Below, piece by piece: positions 15,788 through 26,400 of a DNA stretch of 64,000 nt; within the stretch, counting starts at the first letter, position 1; every line of letters begins with the position of its first letter. Below the pieces are notes generated by a model. It made no database searches. It had not been told where the DNA came from and saw only the letters and a list, made by a program, of their open reading frames with translations. The stretch lies in the NCBI GenBank assembly GCA_035341015.1, contig DAOQUL010000010.1, positions 1 to 64,000 of the forward strand, written 5' to 3'. A program made the position numbers and the translations under genes. This stretch comes from JAKQIM01 sp029557965. Its GTDB lineage: Bacteria > Chloroflexota > Anaerolineae > Anaerolineales > UBA4823.

Positions 15788-17095
15788 TTATTCATATTTT
15801 AATGCTGTAACGGGTACCATAGTGGCAGCTCTCAGCGCCGGATAAAGCCCTGATAGGAGGCCTATGAGCGTGGCAAACACCAAAGCAAAGACTGGAAGCC
15901 ACAGTGGGGTATAAACCGCTGCCGTAGGGGGCATGCCGCCTTGCTCGGCGGCCTGGCCTGCCAGGTACGATAAGGCCAGCACGTTGATCACTTGTCCGGC
16001 GCTCCAACCGAGCAGGATACCTCCCAGGCCTCCGATAAACCCGATTCCGGCTGCTTCGCCTAAGAAGATGGATAATACATCGCGGTTGGTTGCGCCGACC
16101 GCTTTCATCAAGCCGATCTCACGGGTACGTTCCAGAATCGCCATAGCCATTGTATTGGCAATGCCAATGGCAGCAACTAACAGTGCAATCGCGCCAACAC
16201 CGCCAAAGATCACTTGTAAGATCAAGAAGAAACTGTTAATGCCCTGGACATAGGATTGGGGTGTATAGGCCTGGTAACCCAATTGTGTAATCTGTTCAGC
16301 AATATCGAGTACCTGGTCCACGTCTTCGGCAATGACCAAGGCCTGGTTGTAACCGTCCTTTGCACGATTGATCCGGCGTCCCATGAACCATTCATTGTAT
16401 GCTGTGACGTCGTTTAGATGCATGTAGATGGACCAATCTGCCTCGCCGCCCGATTCAACCAAGACGCCAACGATACGCACCTGGTAGGTTTTGCGAACCT
16501 CATTGCCTTGCTCATCCCATTTGATGATCGACAGCTTGATTGTTTGTCCAAGCAAATCGGGGGGAACGGGTGGATCTTGGCCTGGACGCCACTGTGGATC
16601 ATAAAACCCAGCCGAGACCATGGCCCCAACCACGGCGGTGCCCTTTTCGATCTCCAGCGACCCTGATTGGGCATCTACCCCCAGGCTGCCTACATCGTGT
16701 GTGCCGACGCCGATAATGTTGGCGTATGATTCCATCCGGTTGTATTTAAGCATCGCGCCGCCTTGAAGATAGTCACGTGGTATCACGGCGGTGACGCCGG
16801 GAATCGCGGCCAGTTCAACCAGGGAATCGTTGGTGATCAGCTTGACGTCTGGTTCGCCAGACCCACCACCCATATTGACTGCTTCATAGTCGTAGAATGG
16901 GTAAACCTGAATTTGGGTCAAATCTCCAATGCCATATAGTTGTTGGGTGGCGTTTTGCTGCAATCCAATGGCTAATGATACAAGAACAACCACGGCGGCG
17001 GTGCCGATGATGACGCCCACAGCGGTCAGGGCGACACGCGCCTTGCGCCGCCCAAGGTTATCCATGATCAGTGTGAATAAATCAGAAAAACGCAT
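15788..17095 (-). CDS. ABC transporter permease, MacB/FtsX type
   Basis: 435 residues with one N-terminal membrane helix (about 22-44, ALTAVGVIIGTAAVVVLVSL), a MacB-type periplasmic domain, and three C-terminal helices of an FtsX domain (about 300-430) containing the typical ERTREIGLMKAVGATNRDVL coupling helix. Members of this group work as mechanotransmission machines or efflux pumps with an ATPase such as the one encoded at 18907. It is the last gene of a four-gene run (Yip1, ATPase, surface protein, permease). No clear SD is visible before ATG 17095. Confidence 0.9.
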   Translation of the reverse strand: MRFSDLFTLIMDNLGRRKARVALTAVGVIIGTAAVVVLVSLAIGLQQNATQQLYGIGDLTQIQVYPFYDYEAVNMGGGSGEPDVKLITNDSLVELAAIPGVTAVIPRDYLQGGAMLKYNRMESYANIIGVGTHDVGSLGVDAQSGSLEIEKGTAVVGAMVSAGFYDPQWRPGQDPPVPPDLLGQTIKLSIIKWDEQGNEVRKTYQVRIVGVLVESGGEADWSIYMHLNDVTAYNEWFMGRRINRAKDGYNQALVIAEDVDQVLDIAEQITQLGYQAYTPQSYVQGINSFFLILQVIFGGVGAIALLVAAIGIANTMAMAILERTREIGLMKAVGATNRDVLSIFLGEAAGIGFIGGLGGILLGWSAGQVINVLALSYLAGQAAEQGGMPPTAAVYTPLWLPVFALVFATLIGLLSGLYPALRAATMVPVTALKYE

Positions 17096-17115
17096 AGGTT
17101 AAGCGCGTGTTGAGT

Positions 17116-18897
17116 TTACGGCCCTTTGAGTGGCACAACTGGGACGGTTTCGCCTTCTGATGGGATGCTTTCAGAAGGGAAGATTTCTTCAGGGTTTTCG
17201 GGAGAGGATTGGCTGCTGTCTAGTCCTAACATGCCCAAGATGAAGCGCCACACCTTTTGCCAGAAGGTCTCGGGCTCTACAGGGATAGATGGTGCGCCGG
17301 TGTCTCCGCCTTCCATGCCCTCATCAGGGGCTGGAATATACATTTCTTGCACGTCTATCGTGATCGTTTTTTGGACGGTTTGAGGTTGGTTGAAGTCATC
17401 TGTATAATCGACTGTGACAAGTAAATCGAGAGCGCCGACTGTATCAGGGATTACCGTGGCGTCCATCGTGAAGTATCCCCCGGTTTCGAGATTGCCCACT
17501 AGGATAACATTGTTCATGAATTGAGCGCCTGTGGCTTCAACCCGCATATTCCCCAAGATAACGCTTCTTCGTCCCAGGTTGATCACTTGCAGGGGCAGCA
17601 TTCCGGGCTGTCCGGCGAATAATACGCCTGGATCTTGATAGAAGCTGATGTCCAGTGAGGGCGTCAGGTAAACCAGTAAAGTGATGATCTGATCATCGGT
17701 GTAAGAGATGTTGTTCTCATCTGTGTACGTGAATGAAATTTTCATTGGGTAAGCGCCCGGATTGGTGTTTACATTAACGATCAGCGATTGGCTGGCGTCG
17801 AGCGTGCTGGCAGGCGCCAAGTCACCCAGGGATTGGACGTTTGATGATCCGAGCGGCGCAAAATTGGTAAACTCACCTCCCGCCCCCGATATGCCACCAG
17901 GCTCTTGTGTGCCACCTATACTGCTGGAAGACGAACTACCTCCCCCGGCGATCATGGTCACGCGGCGGGCTGTGGCATTACCCATGTTTTGAACAGACAA
18001 TTGCAAGGAAAATTGTGTCCCTGGCTGTAATGGGGCTACGCTGGTATTGTAAGTGGTGATAACCAGTTGCGGCCGCTTCATGGGGGTTGCTGTTATGGTG
18101 GGTGTGGCCGTAGGGGTTGGCGTAGGGGTGTAGTAATAGATCGTTGGCTGGTCGACCGAAATATTGAGGGCAAAATTCTCGGAATAGGCTATGCCATCTG
18201 TGTCTGTGTAACTAACCAGCATGTTGACGGTGACAATTGCTTTTCCCCAGGCATCGTAGCTAACGGTGAATGGTTGGCTGAAGTCAGCACGATTGTCAGC
18301 GGCAATATCCCCTACTGCAACCACGCCGCCTGTGTCGCGTGGTATCAGGTCGCCGGTGGTGAAAGTAGCAACCACGTTGGTGGCGTATTTCTGGCCAGCA
18401 TTATACAACTTTATATACATGGTGAAATTCCCGCCAATTGAGGGGGATGATTCGCTGGTGCTGTACGTGTAGACAACGATTACGGGCCGTTCATAGCCCG
18501 AAACGGGAGTGGGGTTGGGCGTAGCGGTTGGTGCGGTGGCCGCAACGGTCAGGGCGCTGTCGAGCGTGTACCAGGTTGCGTCAGGGTTTGTAACGGTCAG
18601 TGAATAAACACCGACCGGGACACCCGCCGGGAGACTGGCTGTCAAGGTTGTGCTGCTAAAATATGAGGTCGCTAAGGCGCCAAACCCATCCAAAGAGACC
18701 GCCGCGCTTGGTTGAAAATCAGTGCCTGTGATGGTCAGTTGGGCTGCCTGGCTGTTTGACACTGTGCTTGGGGTAACGCTGGTAATTGCCAATGCGGCTA
18801 AAGCCTGGCGAGGCATAGCCAAGAGCACCGATGCAATTAAGATCAGGGTCAAGAAACGGTTAAGGATAATAGAAGGAGTTTTCATAGGCCAACTCAT
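17116..18897 (-). CDS. Secreted surface protein with IPT/TIG-like and CARDB-like domains, C-terminal TM
   Basis: The N-terminal signal peptide ends at about residue 35 (LLAMPRQALA). Next come an IPT/TIG-like fold (about 37-115, ITSVTPSTVSNSQAAQLTIT), a Thr/Pro-rich linker, and two or three CARDB-like beta-sandwiches joined by Thr/Pro linkers (PTPTPTATPTITATP). A short hydrophobic stretch FWQKVWRFILGMLGL near residue 560 could anchor it. It sits between ATPase and permease genes, where a MacA-type adaptor would be expected, and may be the extracytoplasmic part of the exporter. ATG at codon 5 is an alternative start, with no clear SD for either. Confidence 0.85.
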   Translation of the reverse strand: MSWPMKTPSIILNRFLTLILIASVLLAMPRQALAALAITSVTPSTVSNSQAAQLTITGTDFQPSAAVSLDGFGALATSYFSSTTLTASLPAGVPVGVYSLTVTNPDATWYTLDSALTVAATAPTATPNPTPVSGYERPVIVVYTYSTSESSPSIGGNFTMYIKLYNAGQKYATNVVATFTTGDLIPRDTGGVVAVGDIAADNRADFSQPFTVSYDAWGKAIVTVNMLVSYTDTDGIAYSENFALNISVDQPTIYYYTPTPTPTATPTITATPMKRPQLVITTYNTSVAPLQPGTQFSLQLSVQNMGNATARRVTMIAGGGSSSSSSIGGTQEPGGISGAGGEFTNFAPLGSSNVQSLGDLAPASTLDASQSLIVNVNTNPGAYPMKISFTYTDENNISYTDDQIITLLVYLTPSLDISFYQDPGVLFAGQPGMLPLQVINLGRRSVILGNMRVEATGAQFMNNVILVGNLETGGYFTMDATVIPDTVGALDLLVTVDYTDDFNQPQTVQKTITIDVQEMYIPAPDEGMEGGDTGAPSIPVEPETFWQKVWRFILGMLGLDSSQSSPENPEEIFPSESIPSEGETVPVVPLKGP

Positions 18898-18906
18898 TGA
18901 TAGAAA

Positions 18907-19641
18907 TTAGTTTACGGTTGCTTCTGCCATCAGCATGTCTGATGCCGTATTATATTCTTCTTCGCTGACGATTTTCCCGTCCAGGAGATAGACGTAATTG
19001 GTGGCAAAATGTTTCATGCGCGGGTCGTGTGTGACAACAAGAACCGTTCTGCCACTGCGATGCAGGTCAGACAATAATTGCATGATGCTGATGCCGCTGG
19101 CAGTATCGAGATTGCCGGTAGGTTCGTCTGCCAGGATGATCTGAGGATCATTGATCAAGGCGCGGGCGATAGCCACGCGCTGCTGCTGCCCGCCCGAGAG
19201 TTCTGTTGGGCGATGGTGCATTCGGTCTGCCAGGCCCACGCGTTTGAGTATCTCAGTCGCTTTGGCTACTCGTTGGCGATGACCGGTACGCGCAAACCGC
19301 ATTGGGAAGGCCACATTGTGCAGGGCTGTCATGCTGGATAGCAGATTGAAGGATTGAAAAACAAACCCTATTGTGTTACGCCGGTACTGTGCCAACTCAT
19401 TTTCGTCCATGATCTCAACAGACTGCCCATTTACGTTGATTTGGCCGCTTGTGGGCCGGTCAAGACCGCCCACAAGATAAAGCAGGGTGCTTTTGCCCGA
19501 GCCCGAAGGACCCATTACCACTGTAAAGGTGTTGGATTGAATCTCTAAATCAACGCCATCCAGTGCATGGACGGTCAGATTTCCCATGCGAAAATCTTTG
19601 CGCAAGGTATTGATCTGGATGATGGGACTAAATTGATCCAT
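18907..19641 (-). CDS. ABC transporter ATP-binding protein, MacB/LolD type
   Basis: A 244-residue ATPase with Walker A GPSGSGKST, Q-loop FVFQSFNLL, signature LSGGQQQRVAIARAL and Walker B IILADEPTGNLD followed by the switch His in VVTHD. These are all typical of the MacB/LolD/FtsE class, which powers FtsX-like permeases. Neighbours on both sides (10 and 20 bases away) show it is part of the same operon as the surface protein and the permease at 15788. Confidence 0.95.
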   Translation of the reverse strand: MDQFSPIIQINTLRKDFRMGNLTVHALDGVDLEIQSNTFTVVMGPSGSGKSTLLYLVGGLDRPTSGQINVNGQSVEIMDENELAQYRRNTIGFVFQSFNLLSSMTALHNVAFPMRFARTGHRQRVAKATEILKRVGLADRMHHRPTELSGGQQQRVAIARALINDPQIILADEPTGNLDTASGISIMQLLSDLHRSGRTVLVVTHDPRMKHFATNYVYLLDGKIVSEEEYNTASDMLMAEATVN

Positions 19642-19661
19642 ATGCCTTGTAATGTAGATTG

Positions 19662-20450
19662 CTAGAAGAAGAAGGGCCGGACGATGTTCAGACTCCCCAA
19701 ACCTGCACCCAAGAGGCCGGGCAAAGACTGCAGCAGTAAAATGATCACGACCGTGATCAGCGCGCCGCCTATCGCCTTGGCCTTACTTAATCCGGATTTG
19801 CTTAATATGCCAATGCTGAGCAGAATCGTGTGCCAGATGATGTAGATATCAATCAAGCCCATAAGACTGACCAAAAGCGCGCTCCAGGTGCTTTCGCCAG
19901 GGGTCAACAATCCGGATATACCGGGGCTTGCGATCAGGCGACGCGTGACGAGCATGGCAATCACACGTACCAGGTCGCGAATGGCGAATGGCAAATTAGA
20001 CCAGGCGACGATATTCATGGCTCCGCCTGTGTCGCCGCGGCCTCCTAGCAGCGTAATCACCAGGTGAAGAAGCCCGCCCACCAGCAGCCAGCCTATCCAC
20101 AAGCCGGCAAGCTTCGCGAGCGCAGGCAATATGTAGACAAAAACCGGCCCCTGCGTGGCCTGCTGGGCCTGAAAGAATTGAGCCTGTTGTTCTGGTGTGT
20201 AGTAGTCAAAATCAGGTGGCAGGGTTAATTCGCCCATCATAGCCGCCTGCTGTTTCAGGTAGCCCGTTACCAGCACCAGTGCCAGGGCGGTAATGCTCAA
20301 GATAAGCATCGGAGTGAGCCATACCGGCCGCGATTGTTCGGCGACCCATTTAAATGCCTGTCGCGGGTGGAAAAAAACTTTTGGCAGCCATTCAAAATGA
20401 AAGCGTTTTGGGGGGAGGATGATGTCAGGTGTTTCGGCCATATGAATCAT
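19662..20450 (-). CDS. Yip1-domain membrane protein
   Basis: 262 residues with five predicted membrane helices after a cytoplasmic N-terminus that includes FFHPRQAFKWVAEQ, the usual lead-in of bacterial Yip1-family proteins. Yip1 genes often sit beside MacB-type exporters, as here. The role is not established; membrane organisation or assembly of the transporter is likely. ATG 20450 or the in-frame ATG 20441 (MAETPDI) could be the start. It is the first gene of the four-gene operon. Confidence 0.85.
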   Translation of the reverse strand: MIHMAETPDIILPPKRFHFEWLPKVFFHPRQAFKWVAEQSRPVWLTPMLILSITALALVLVTGYLKQQAAMMGELTLPPDFDYYTPEQQAQFFQAQQATQGPVFVYILPALAKLAGLWIGWLLVGGLLHLVITLLGGRGDTGGAMNIVAWSNLPFAIRDLVRVIAMLVTRRLIASPGISGLLTPGESTWSALLVSLMGLIDIYIIWHTILLSIGILSKSGLSKAKAIGGALITVVIILLLQSLPGLLGAGLGSLNIVRPFFF

Positions 20451-20486
20451 TCCATGAACTTATGAAATTTTTTATCATCTCAAGCA

Positions 20487-21497
20487 TTATGCGAAGGCTT
20501 TGAGAAAGTTTACGGCGGCTTCGCCGAGTTGATCGACCAGGTATCCGCCTTCTTGGATCAGAACGGTAGGGAGTGCCAAATCTGCGATTTTCTTGCCGAT
20601 CATTTCGATGCCTTTCAAAGTTACTTTAAATCCACCAGCCGGATCTCCGTCGAGGATATCAAACCCAGCAGAAACGATCAGGAAATGGGGTTGAAACTGC
20701 CGGATAGCCTGTAATCCTTTCTCTAGTGTTTCAAGGTAAAGGGTATCTCCGGTGCCTTGTGAGAGCGGCAAATTAAAATTATACCCGGTTCCCACCCCAG
20801 ATCCAATCTCGTCGCTTGCGCCCCAGTAATACGGATATTCAAAATCCGTATCTGAATGAATGGAACAATACAGGGTGCCTGGGTCTTCGTAGAAGATTTC
20901 TTGCGTTCCATTGCCGTGGTGGTAATCAATATCCAGGATAGCAACCTTTCCAGAAAGGAAGCGGGCGGCAATGGCAGCGTTGTTTAGAAAGCAGAACCCT
21001 CCATACAGTTCCCTGGCCGCGTGGTGCCCTGGCGGGCGACACAAAGCGTAAACTGCTCTCTCGCCTGTTTGTACCAGCTCGGCCGCGGTAATGGCGCATT
21101 GCGCGCTCCAGTAAGCTGCCGTCCATGTCCCTGCATTAATAGGGCTGCCAATCCCAAAGCCATAGTATCCTTTGAGCCCTAATACATGCTTTGGCCGCCG
21201 GCGAGCCGAGCGAGGGGCAAAGGTCTCTGGGATAGCCGGTTCATCGTTTTGGTTATATGTGGCATTGTTGGCGTAAGCGGCCTGGAGGTACTCTATGTAT
21301 CCTGCATCATGCACATTCAGGATGGGCGCCATGCCATGATCACTGGGCTGAATGACTTGCCCAAGCGCGTTTGAGTGGAGTGCGTCCAGGATTTGGTCAA
21401 CGCGCTGTGGCAGCTCTTCAATTACAAAGGGGTAACCACCAAAGGTAATGTTTTCAGTAACGTGGAGTTTGTGGTGGTCTGTGTAGACGATTTTCAT
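20487..21497 (-). CDS. Histone-deacetylase-superfamily amidohydrolase (acetylpolyamine amidohydrolase-like)
   Basis: A zinc amidohydrolase of the HDAC/AcuC/AphA fold, 336 residues. Catalytic elements are RPPGHHA (tandem His), GGFCFLNNAAIAA, the zinc ligands in ILDIDYHHGNGTQEIF, and SAGFDILDGDP near the C-terminus. The closest type by appearance is acetylpolyamine amidohydrolase, because of the GGFCFLNN context and length; lysine or acetoin-related substrates are possible. It would deacetylate small acetyl-amines in the cytoplasm. Its start overlaps the stop of the upstream 209-residue gene by four bases (ATGA). Confidence 0.92.
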   Translation of the reverse strand: MKIVYTDHHKLHVTENITFGGYPFVIEELPQRVDQILDALHSNALGQVIQPSDHGMAPILNVHDAGYIEYLQAAYANNATYNQNDEPAIPETFAPRSARRRPKHVLGLKGYYGFGIGSPINAGTWTAAYWSAQCAITAAELVQTGERAVYALCRPPGHHAARELYGGFCFLNNAAIAARFLSGKVAILDIDYHHGNGTQEIFYEDPGTLYCSIHSDTDFEYPYYWGASDEIGSGVGTGYNFNLPLSQGTGDTLYLETLEKGLQAIRQFQPHFLIVSAGFDILDGDPAGGFKVTLKGIEMIGKKIADLALPTVLIQEGGYLVDQLGEAAVNFLKAFA

Positions 21498-22123
21498 TCG
21501 GTGTCTTGGTGCTCGGGGCCGGCCTGGCTTTCTTCCTCGCCTTCAATATGGTAAGGTAAACGCAAGCTTAACCAAACAGCCATTAAGCTGACCTGGTCCA
21601 GGCTGGCATCCGATTCGGGATAGCGCGTGGTGAAGTCATTGTAAAGAGCGTCAAAGTCTTCCCCTTTTGGCCACCAGATGTAGAAACCGGGCAGCTTAGA
21701 ACGGTCAAGCTCAGCCGGTAAAATCGCCCAATTTTGAAGCAGCTCGGTAGTGATGGCTTCAATGTTCAGGTCCTCCACGGCAGGCAGGGTCTTCCAGTTC
21801 CTGGACTTGAGCAGATCGTAGGTCTGTTGACGCAGTTCACCGTGCAGGTCGGCCCAAGCGGCCAGGATGACCCCAACCAACTCGGGACTTTTTTCAAAAG
21901 ACTTGGCCAGGGGCAGGGTTTTGACAATGGCGGGTGCCTTTTCGCTGTTGCGGAAACCGGGCACCTTCACTAATTTGCGTGTCAGGTGATTGATGGTTGA
22001 TTGTCTTTCTTCGGGTAAGCCAGACATTGCGCCGAGCACATCGCGAATAACGATCAGGCGGAAATCGGGGCGCATAAATTCGTTAATTGCGTGGAAGGGA
22101 AGAAATTCTGTTTTCTGATTCAT
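21494..22123 (-). CDS. Hypothetical 209-residue protein coupled to the deacetylase
   Basis: A soluble, helical protein with an acidic C-terminal tail (GEEESQAGPEHQDTE). Its middle has a repetitive helical feel (LVKVPGFRNSEKAPAIVKTL, LVGVILAAWADLHGELRQQT). The family is not recognised. The SD AGAGGT lies 6 bases before ATG 22123. ATGA overlap with the deacetylase start implies translational coupling and a likely physical or functional link. Confidence 0.8.
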   Translation of the reverse strand: MNQKTEFLPFHAINEFMRPDFRLIVIRDVLGAMSGLPEERQSTINHLTRKLVKVPGFRNSEKAPAIVKTLPLAKSFEKSPELVGVILAAWADLHGELRQQTYDLLKSRNWKTLPAVEDLNIEAITTELLQNWAILPAELDRSKLPGFYIWWPKGEDFDALYNDFTTRYPESDASLDQVSLMAVWLSLRLPYHIEGEEESQAGPEHQDTE

Positions 22124-22244
22124 GTGTATACCTCTGGTGGTGTTTGAATTAATCCCTTAGAGTATACCGCACCTACGCAGAATAAGCGATTCATCTTGTG
22201 CGTTTCCAGGGTCAATGATAGTCGCCAATCATCAGATTATTCAA

Positions 22245-22273
22245 TGGACAGAATAGCAAAACTGGCGTAATAT
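22245..22273 (+). promoter_or_regulatory. Promoter of the acetyltransferase-sensor-nnr operon: TGGACA-N17-TAATAT
   Basis: TGGACA (22245-22250) and TAATAT (22268-22273) are 17 bases apart. Transcription from about 22280 gives a 48-base leader carrying AGGAG at 22317-22321. Confidence 0.6.
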
Positions 22274-22327
22274 TTGATTTTGGATAGTTTGATCACAGAT
22301 TTTACCCCCCCCATACAGGAGACCCCT

Positions 22328-23455
22328 ATGTTAACCATTGAAGCTGTAGATGTTGCAAATAAAGCTCAGGTTCAGCGATTTATTAAGATTCCTTATCGTT
22401 TGTATGCAAATTGTCCTCAGTGGGTCCCGCCTTTGTTGATGGATGTTGAAATGCAGCTTAATCGACAGAAACATCCCTTTTACGAGCATTCGTATGCTGA
22501 TTATTTTATTGCTGTTCGAGATGGGCAGGATGTGGGGCGGATTACGGCATTAGAAAACACACGTTTCAACGCGTATCACGGTACGCACCAGGCGCAATTC
22601 TACCATTTTGAATGTGAGGACGATCCAGAAGCGGCTAAGGCATTGTTTGAGCGGGTCTTTGAATGGGCGCATGCCAGGGGGTTGGATCATGTGGTCGGGC
22701 CGAAGGGATTTGCGGCGTTGGATGGGTATGGTATTTTGGTTGAAGGATATGAACATCGCCAGATGATGTCGATGATGAACTACAATTATCCCTATTATGT
22801 AAACCTGGTTGAAAGCATGGGGTTTGTTAAAGAAGTAGACTTTGTATCTTGTTATCTGAACAGTGATGTGGTCAGGCTGCCCGAGCGCGTTCACCGGATC
22901 GCTGACCGAGTTCGCCAGCGCGGAGAGCTGCAAGTTAAGCGTTTTGCATCAAAGAATGAGTTAAAGGCCTGGGCACCGAAAATTGGCGAGGCATATAATA
23001 ACTCTTTTGTAAAAAACTGGGAGTACTATCCTTTAACGGAACGCGAAGTGCAGTTCATCCTTGACAATGTGATGGTTGTGGCCGATCATCGTTTGATCAA
23101 GATAATCACTCATAACGATCGAGCGGTTGGATTCTTGTTTGCATTTCACGATCTTTCAGCAGCGATGCAGCGCGCCAAGGGGCGGCTGACGCCATTTAGC
23201 CTGGTGGATATGTTGCTTGAAAAGCGCCGTACAAAATGGGTGTCGTTGAATGGGATTGGTATTTTGCCAGAATTCCACGGGCGCGGCGGAAATGCCTTGT
23301 TGTATTCGGAAATGGAAAACACTATTCGCGAATTCAACTTTATGCATTCTGACTTGACCCAGGTGGCCGAAACTGCCGTTCAGATGAGACAGGATTTGAT
23401 TAATGTGGGCGGGAAACCCTATAAAAACCATCGAGTCTATGCCAAGAAGATTTGA
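22328..23455 (+). CDS. GNAT-like N-acetyltransferase family protein
   Basis: 375 residues. The N-terminal part (FIKIPYRLYANCPQWVPPL, then the HPFYEH and GRITA segments) matches a widespread GNAT-like family of unknown substrate. The C-terminal half has a second acetyltransferase-like unit with ILPEFHGRGGNALLYSEME, resembling the Arg/Gly-x-Gly acetyl-CoA loop. ATG 22328 is chosen because AGGAG lies 6 bases upstream; a TTG at 22274 falls on the predicted transcription start and is unlikely. The stop TGA overlaps the TTG start of the HD-GYP sensor gene. Confidence 0.8.
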   Translation: MLTIEAVDVANKAQVQRFIKIPYRLYANCPQWVPPLLMDVEMQLNRQKHPFYEHSYADYFIAVRDGQDVGRITALENTRFNAYHGTHQAQFYHFECEDDPEAAKALFERVFEWAHARGLDHVVGPKGFAALDGYGILVEGYEHRQMMSMMNYNYPYYVNLVESMGFVKEVDFVSCYLNSDVVRLPERVHRIADRVRQRGELQVKRFASKNELKAWAPKIGEAYNNSFVKNWEYYPLTEREVQFILDNVMVVADHRLIKIITHNDRAVGFLFAFHDLSAAMQRAKGRLTPFSLVDMLLEKRRTKWVSLNGIGILPEFHGRGGNALLYSEMENTIREFNFMHSDLTQVAETAVQMRQDLINVGGKPYKNHRVYAKKI

Positions 23456-26400
23456 GTGAAATGATGGGCACTTCCAAACAGCTGGCCACATTTGAGCAAA
23501 TTTTCAGAGGCCAGGAAGAGGGGGATATTTTAGCGCTTCTTAATGCAACCGATGCATTCATCATGGTGTTGGATGCTAAAGGTTTGGTTTTGCACCTGAA
23601 TAGTGTATGTGAAGCAACCACCGGTTGTTCGCTCCAAGATGCTAAGGGAAAATACTTTTGGGATCTGTTCTTAACAGCTCAAGACGCCAAGGTAGTTAAG
23701 GCGGCTTTTGACTTGATTGGAGAAAGCCAATTCCCCGAGCGGTATGAAAACCACCTAATAGGAAAGGATGGGACATCTCACTGGGTTGCCTGGAAAAACA
23801 CGCTGATCAGGGGTGGTGAGGAAGATGTGAAATACGTGGTCAGTACTGGGATCAATATATCGCGCCGCAAGCAGGTAGAACAGTCTTTGCGTCGACGGGA
23901 TGCCATCCTTGAAGCAGTCAGTTTTGCCGCCAGCAGTTTTTTGAAAGCCGGAACCTGGGAAACTGCAATAGCAGTTGTAATGGAGTGCTTGGGATTGGCT
24001 TCTGAAGTGAGCCGAGTAACCCTATGCCGAAATTATCACGCGGACGATGGAAAGATCATGGCTTCCATTGTTTATGAATGGACGGCGCAGAATGTGGAAA
24101 GACATTCAGATGAATCTGCGTTGAGAAATGTTTGTTGGGATGCCCCCGGTTTTAATCGGATATTTAGTGCGCTGAAACAAGGTGAGCCAATTTCTGGCAA
24201 TGTAAATGACTTCAATCCTGCCGAGCAGGAAATTTTTAGGCAATCTGCGATCACATCGATGTTGGCGGTGCCGGTTTTCGAGGGTCAAAGCTGGTGGGGG
24301 TTGATCGCCTTCGAAGAGTGCGAATCAGAACGTGTGTGGAGCAGGGCTGAGATCGATGCGTCTAAAGCCGCCGCAAGCATTCTTGGTTCAGCGATCTCGG
24401 GTACGCGAGCACTAAAGGTGCGTTCGGCAACTATGAGCATTTCAGATGCCGCGCACATGGCTCAAGATTTGGGAGATCTCTTCAAATCTATCCATGCAAT
24501 TGTAGCTGAAATGATGTTCGCGGAGAACTTTTATATTGCGATATACGATGATGCTGCCGACATCATCAGTTTCCCTTATGATGTAGATCAGTTTGACGAA
24601 CCTTTCCCTCCGCATAAGCCAGAACGTGGGCTGACGGAGTATGTGTTGCGCTCTGGTAAGCCCCTGTTAGCATCTCCTGATGTGTTTGAAGACCTTGTGA
24701 AAAGGGGCGAGGTTGACTCAATTGGTGCCCCTTCTATTGACTGGCTTGGGGTTCCGCTCAAGGCAAAAGATAAGACTATTGGGGTTTTGGCTGTGCAAAG
24801 CTATACGGAGGGGGTGCGGTTTGGAGAAGAAGAGAAAGCAATCCTGACTTTTGTGTCTACCCAGATCGCTATGGCCATCGAGCGCAAGAGGGCGGATGAT
24901 GCGCTGCGCGAGAGTGAAGAACAGTACCGTACACTTGTCCGCAACATACCTATTGGGATATACCGCAGCGTCCCATTCGATCGAGAGCGCATATTGATGG
25001 CCAATAAGGCATTCTTAACGATGTTTGGCTTTGACTCAGAAGATGAAGCTAAAGAAGCAAGCATGGAAGACCTTTACTTGAAGCCTGACGAGCATAAAGT
25101 GTTCATGGAGATCCTTGAAGCGCGAGGAGAGGTGTATGCGTTTGAAGCGAGATTAAGGCGCAAGGATGACACAATCATCTGGGGGGCAATAACAGCCCAG
25201 GTAGTCAAAGCGACACAAGATTCATTATCGTATTTTGACTGTGCGATCGAGGATATCACTGTACGCACCAGCCGTTCTCAGGAACGAGAGGCCCTGATCT
25301 CTTTCTCGGCGATCTTAAAGACAGCTCAAACGCGTAGCGAAACAGTGGCGGCGATCTTAGATTACGTGAGGATCTTGTTCAATGCAGAAGGGAACGCGCT
25401 TGTATTGCGGGATGATGGCGGAGGGCGTTATTGGATCGAGGCGGCGCGTGGGTACTGGGATTATCTGGGCGAACGCAGGCTTCAATTCGACCCGTCTCTA
25501 AGCCAAAAGATCATTTCGTCCGGCAGTTTGTATTCTGATTGGGTGAAACGCGATCCTCTCTATGGGCTCCCCATGCCGGCAGGTCAGCGGCGGATGGCAG
25601 TTTGCGTGCCATTGACAACGGAGAATAAATCTATTGGGGCTATTTGGCTATCGCGCCAGGATGCTTTTGGCGAGAGTGATGTGCAGTTGTTGGCCGCAAT
25701 CAGCGATATGGCGGCTAATGCCTTGCACCGGGTGTTATTACATGAACAAACCCAGCGCCGCGTCCAACGTTTGTCTGCTTTGCGTGCGGTCGATATGGCG
25801 ATCAGTGCGAGCATGGATTTGCGAGTTGTTTTTAATGTATTGCTGGAACAACTGAGAACTCAATTGCATGTGGATGCAGCCAGCGTGCTGTTGCTGCGCC
25901 CTCAGATGCAGACATTGGAACATACAGCCAGCCGGGGTTTTCAAACGAACCTGATTAATCAGACGCGGTTGCGTTTAAGTGACCGGTTGGTGGGGCGAGC
26001 GATTCTCGAGCATCGGACACTGCGTGTTGATAACCTGGCGGAACAGGCAGAAGATTTCCTCCGTGTTCGCGGATTAAGCAGTGAGGGCTTCGTGGTGTAC
26101 TATATTGCGCCATTGGTAGTGAAGGGGCAATTGGTGGGGGCTCTTGAGTTGTTCCATCGCTCCGAACTTTTCCCAGATAAAGAATGGTTGGACTTTCTGG
26201 ATATGTTGGCTGGTCAGGCCGCGATTGCGATCGATAATGCCACTTTATTTAACGATCTCCAACGCTCAAATATGGATTTGCACCTGGCGTACGATACAAC
26301 CCTGGAGGGTTGGGTCAATGCACTGGATTTGCGCGTGGGCGAAGGTACTGATCATACCAAGTCTATAACCGAGGTCACGGTAAACCTGGCCCGCAGGATG

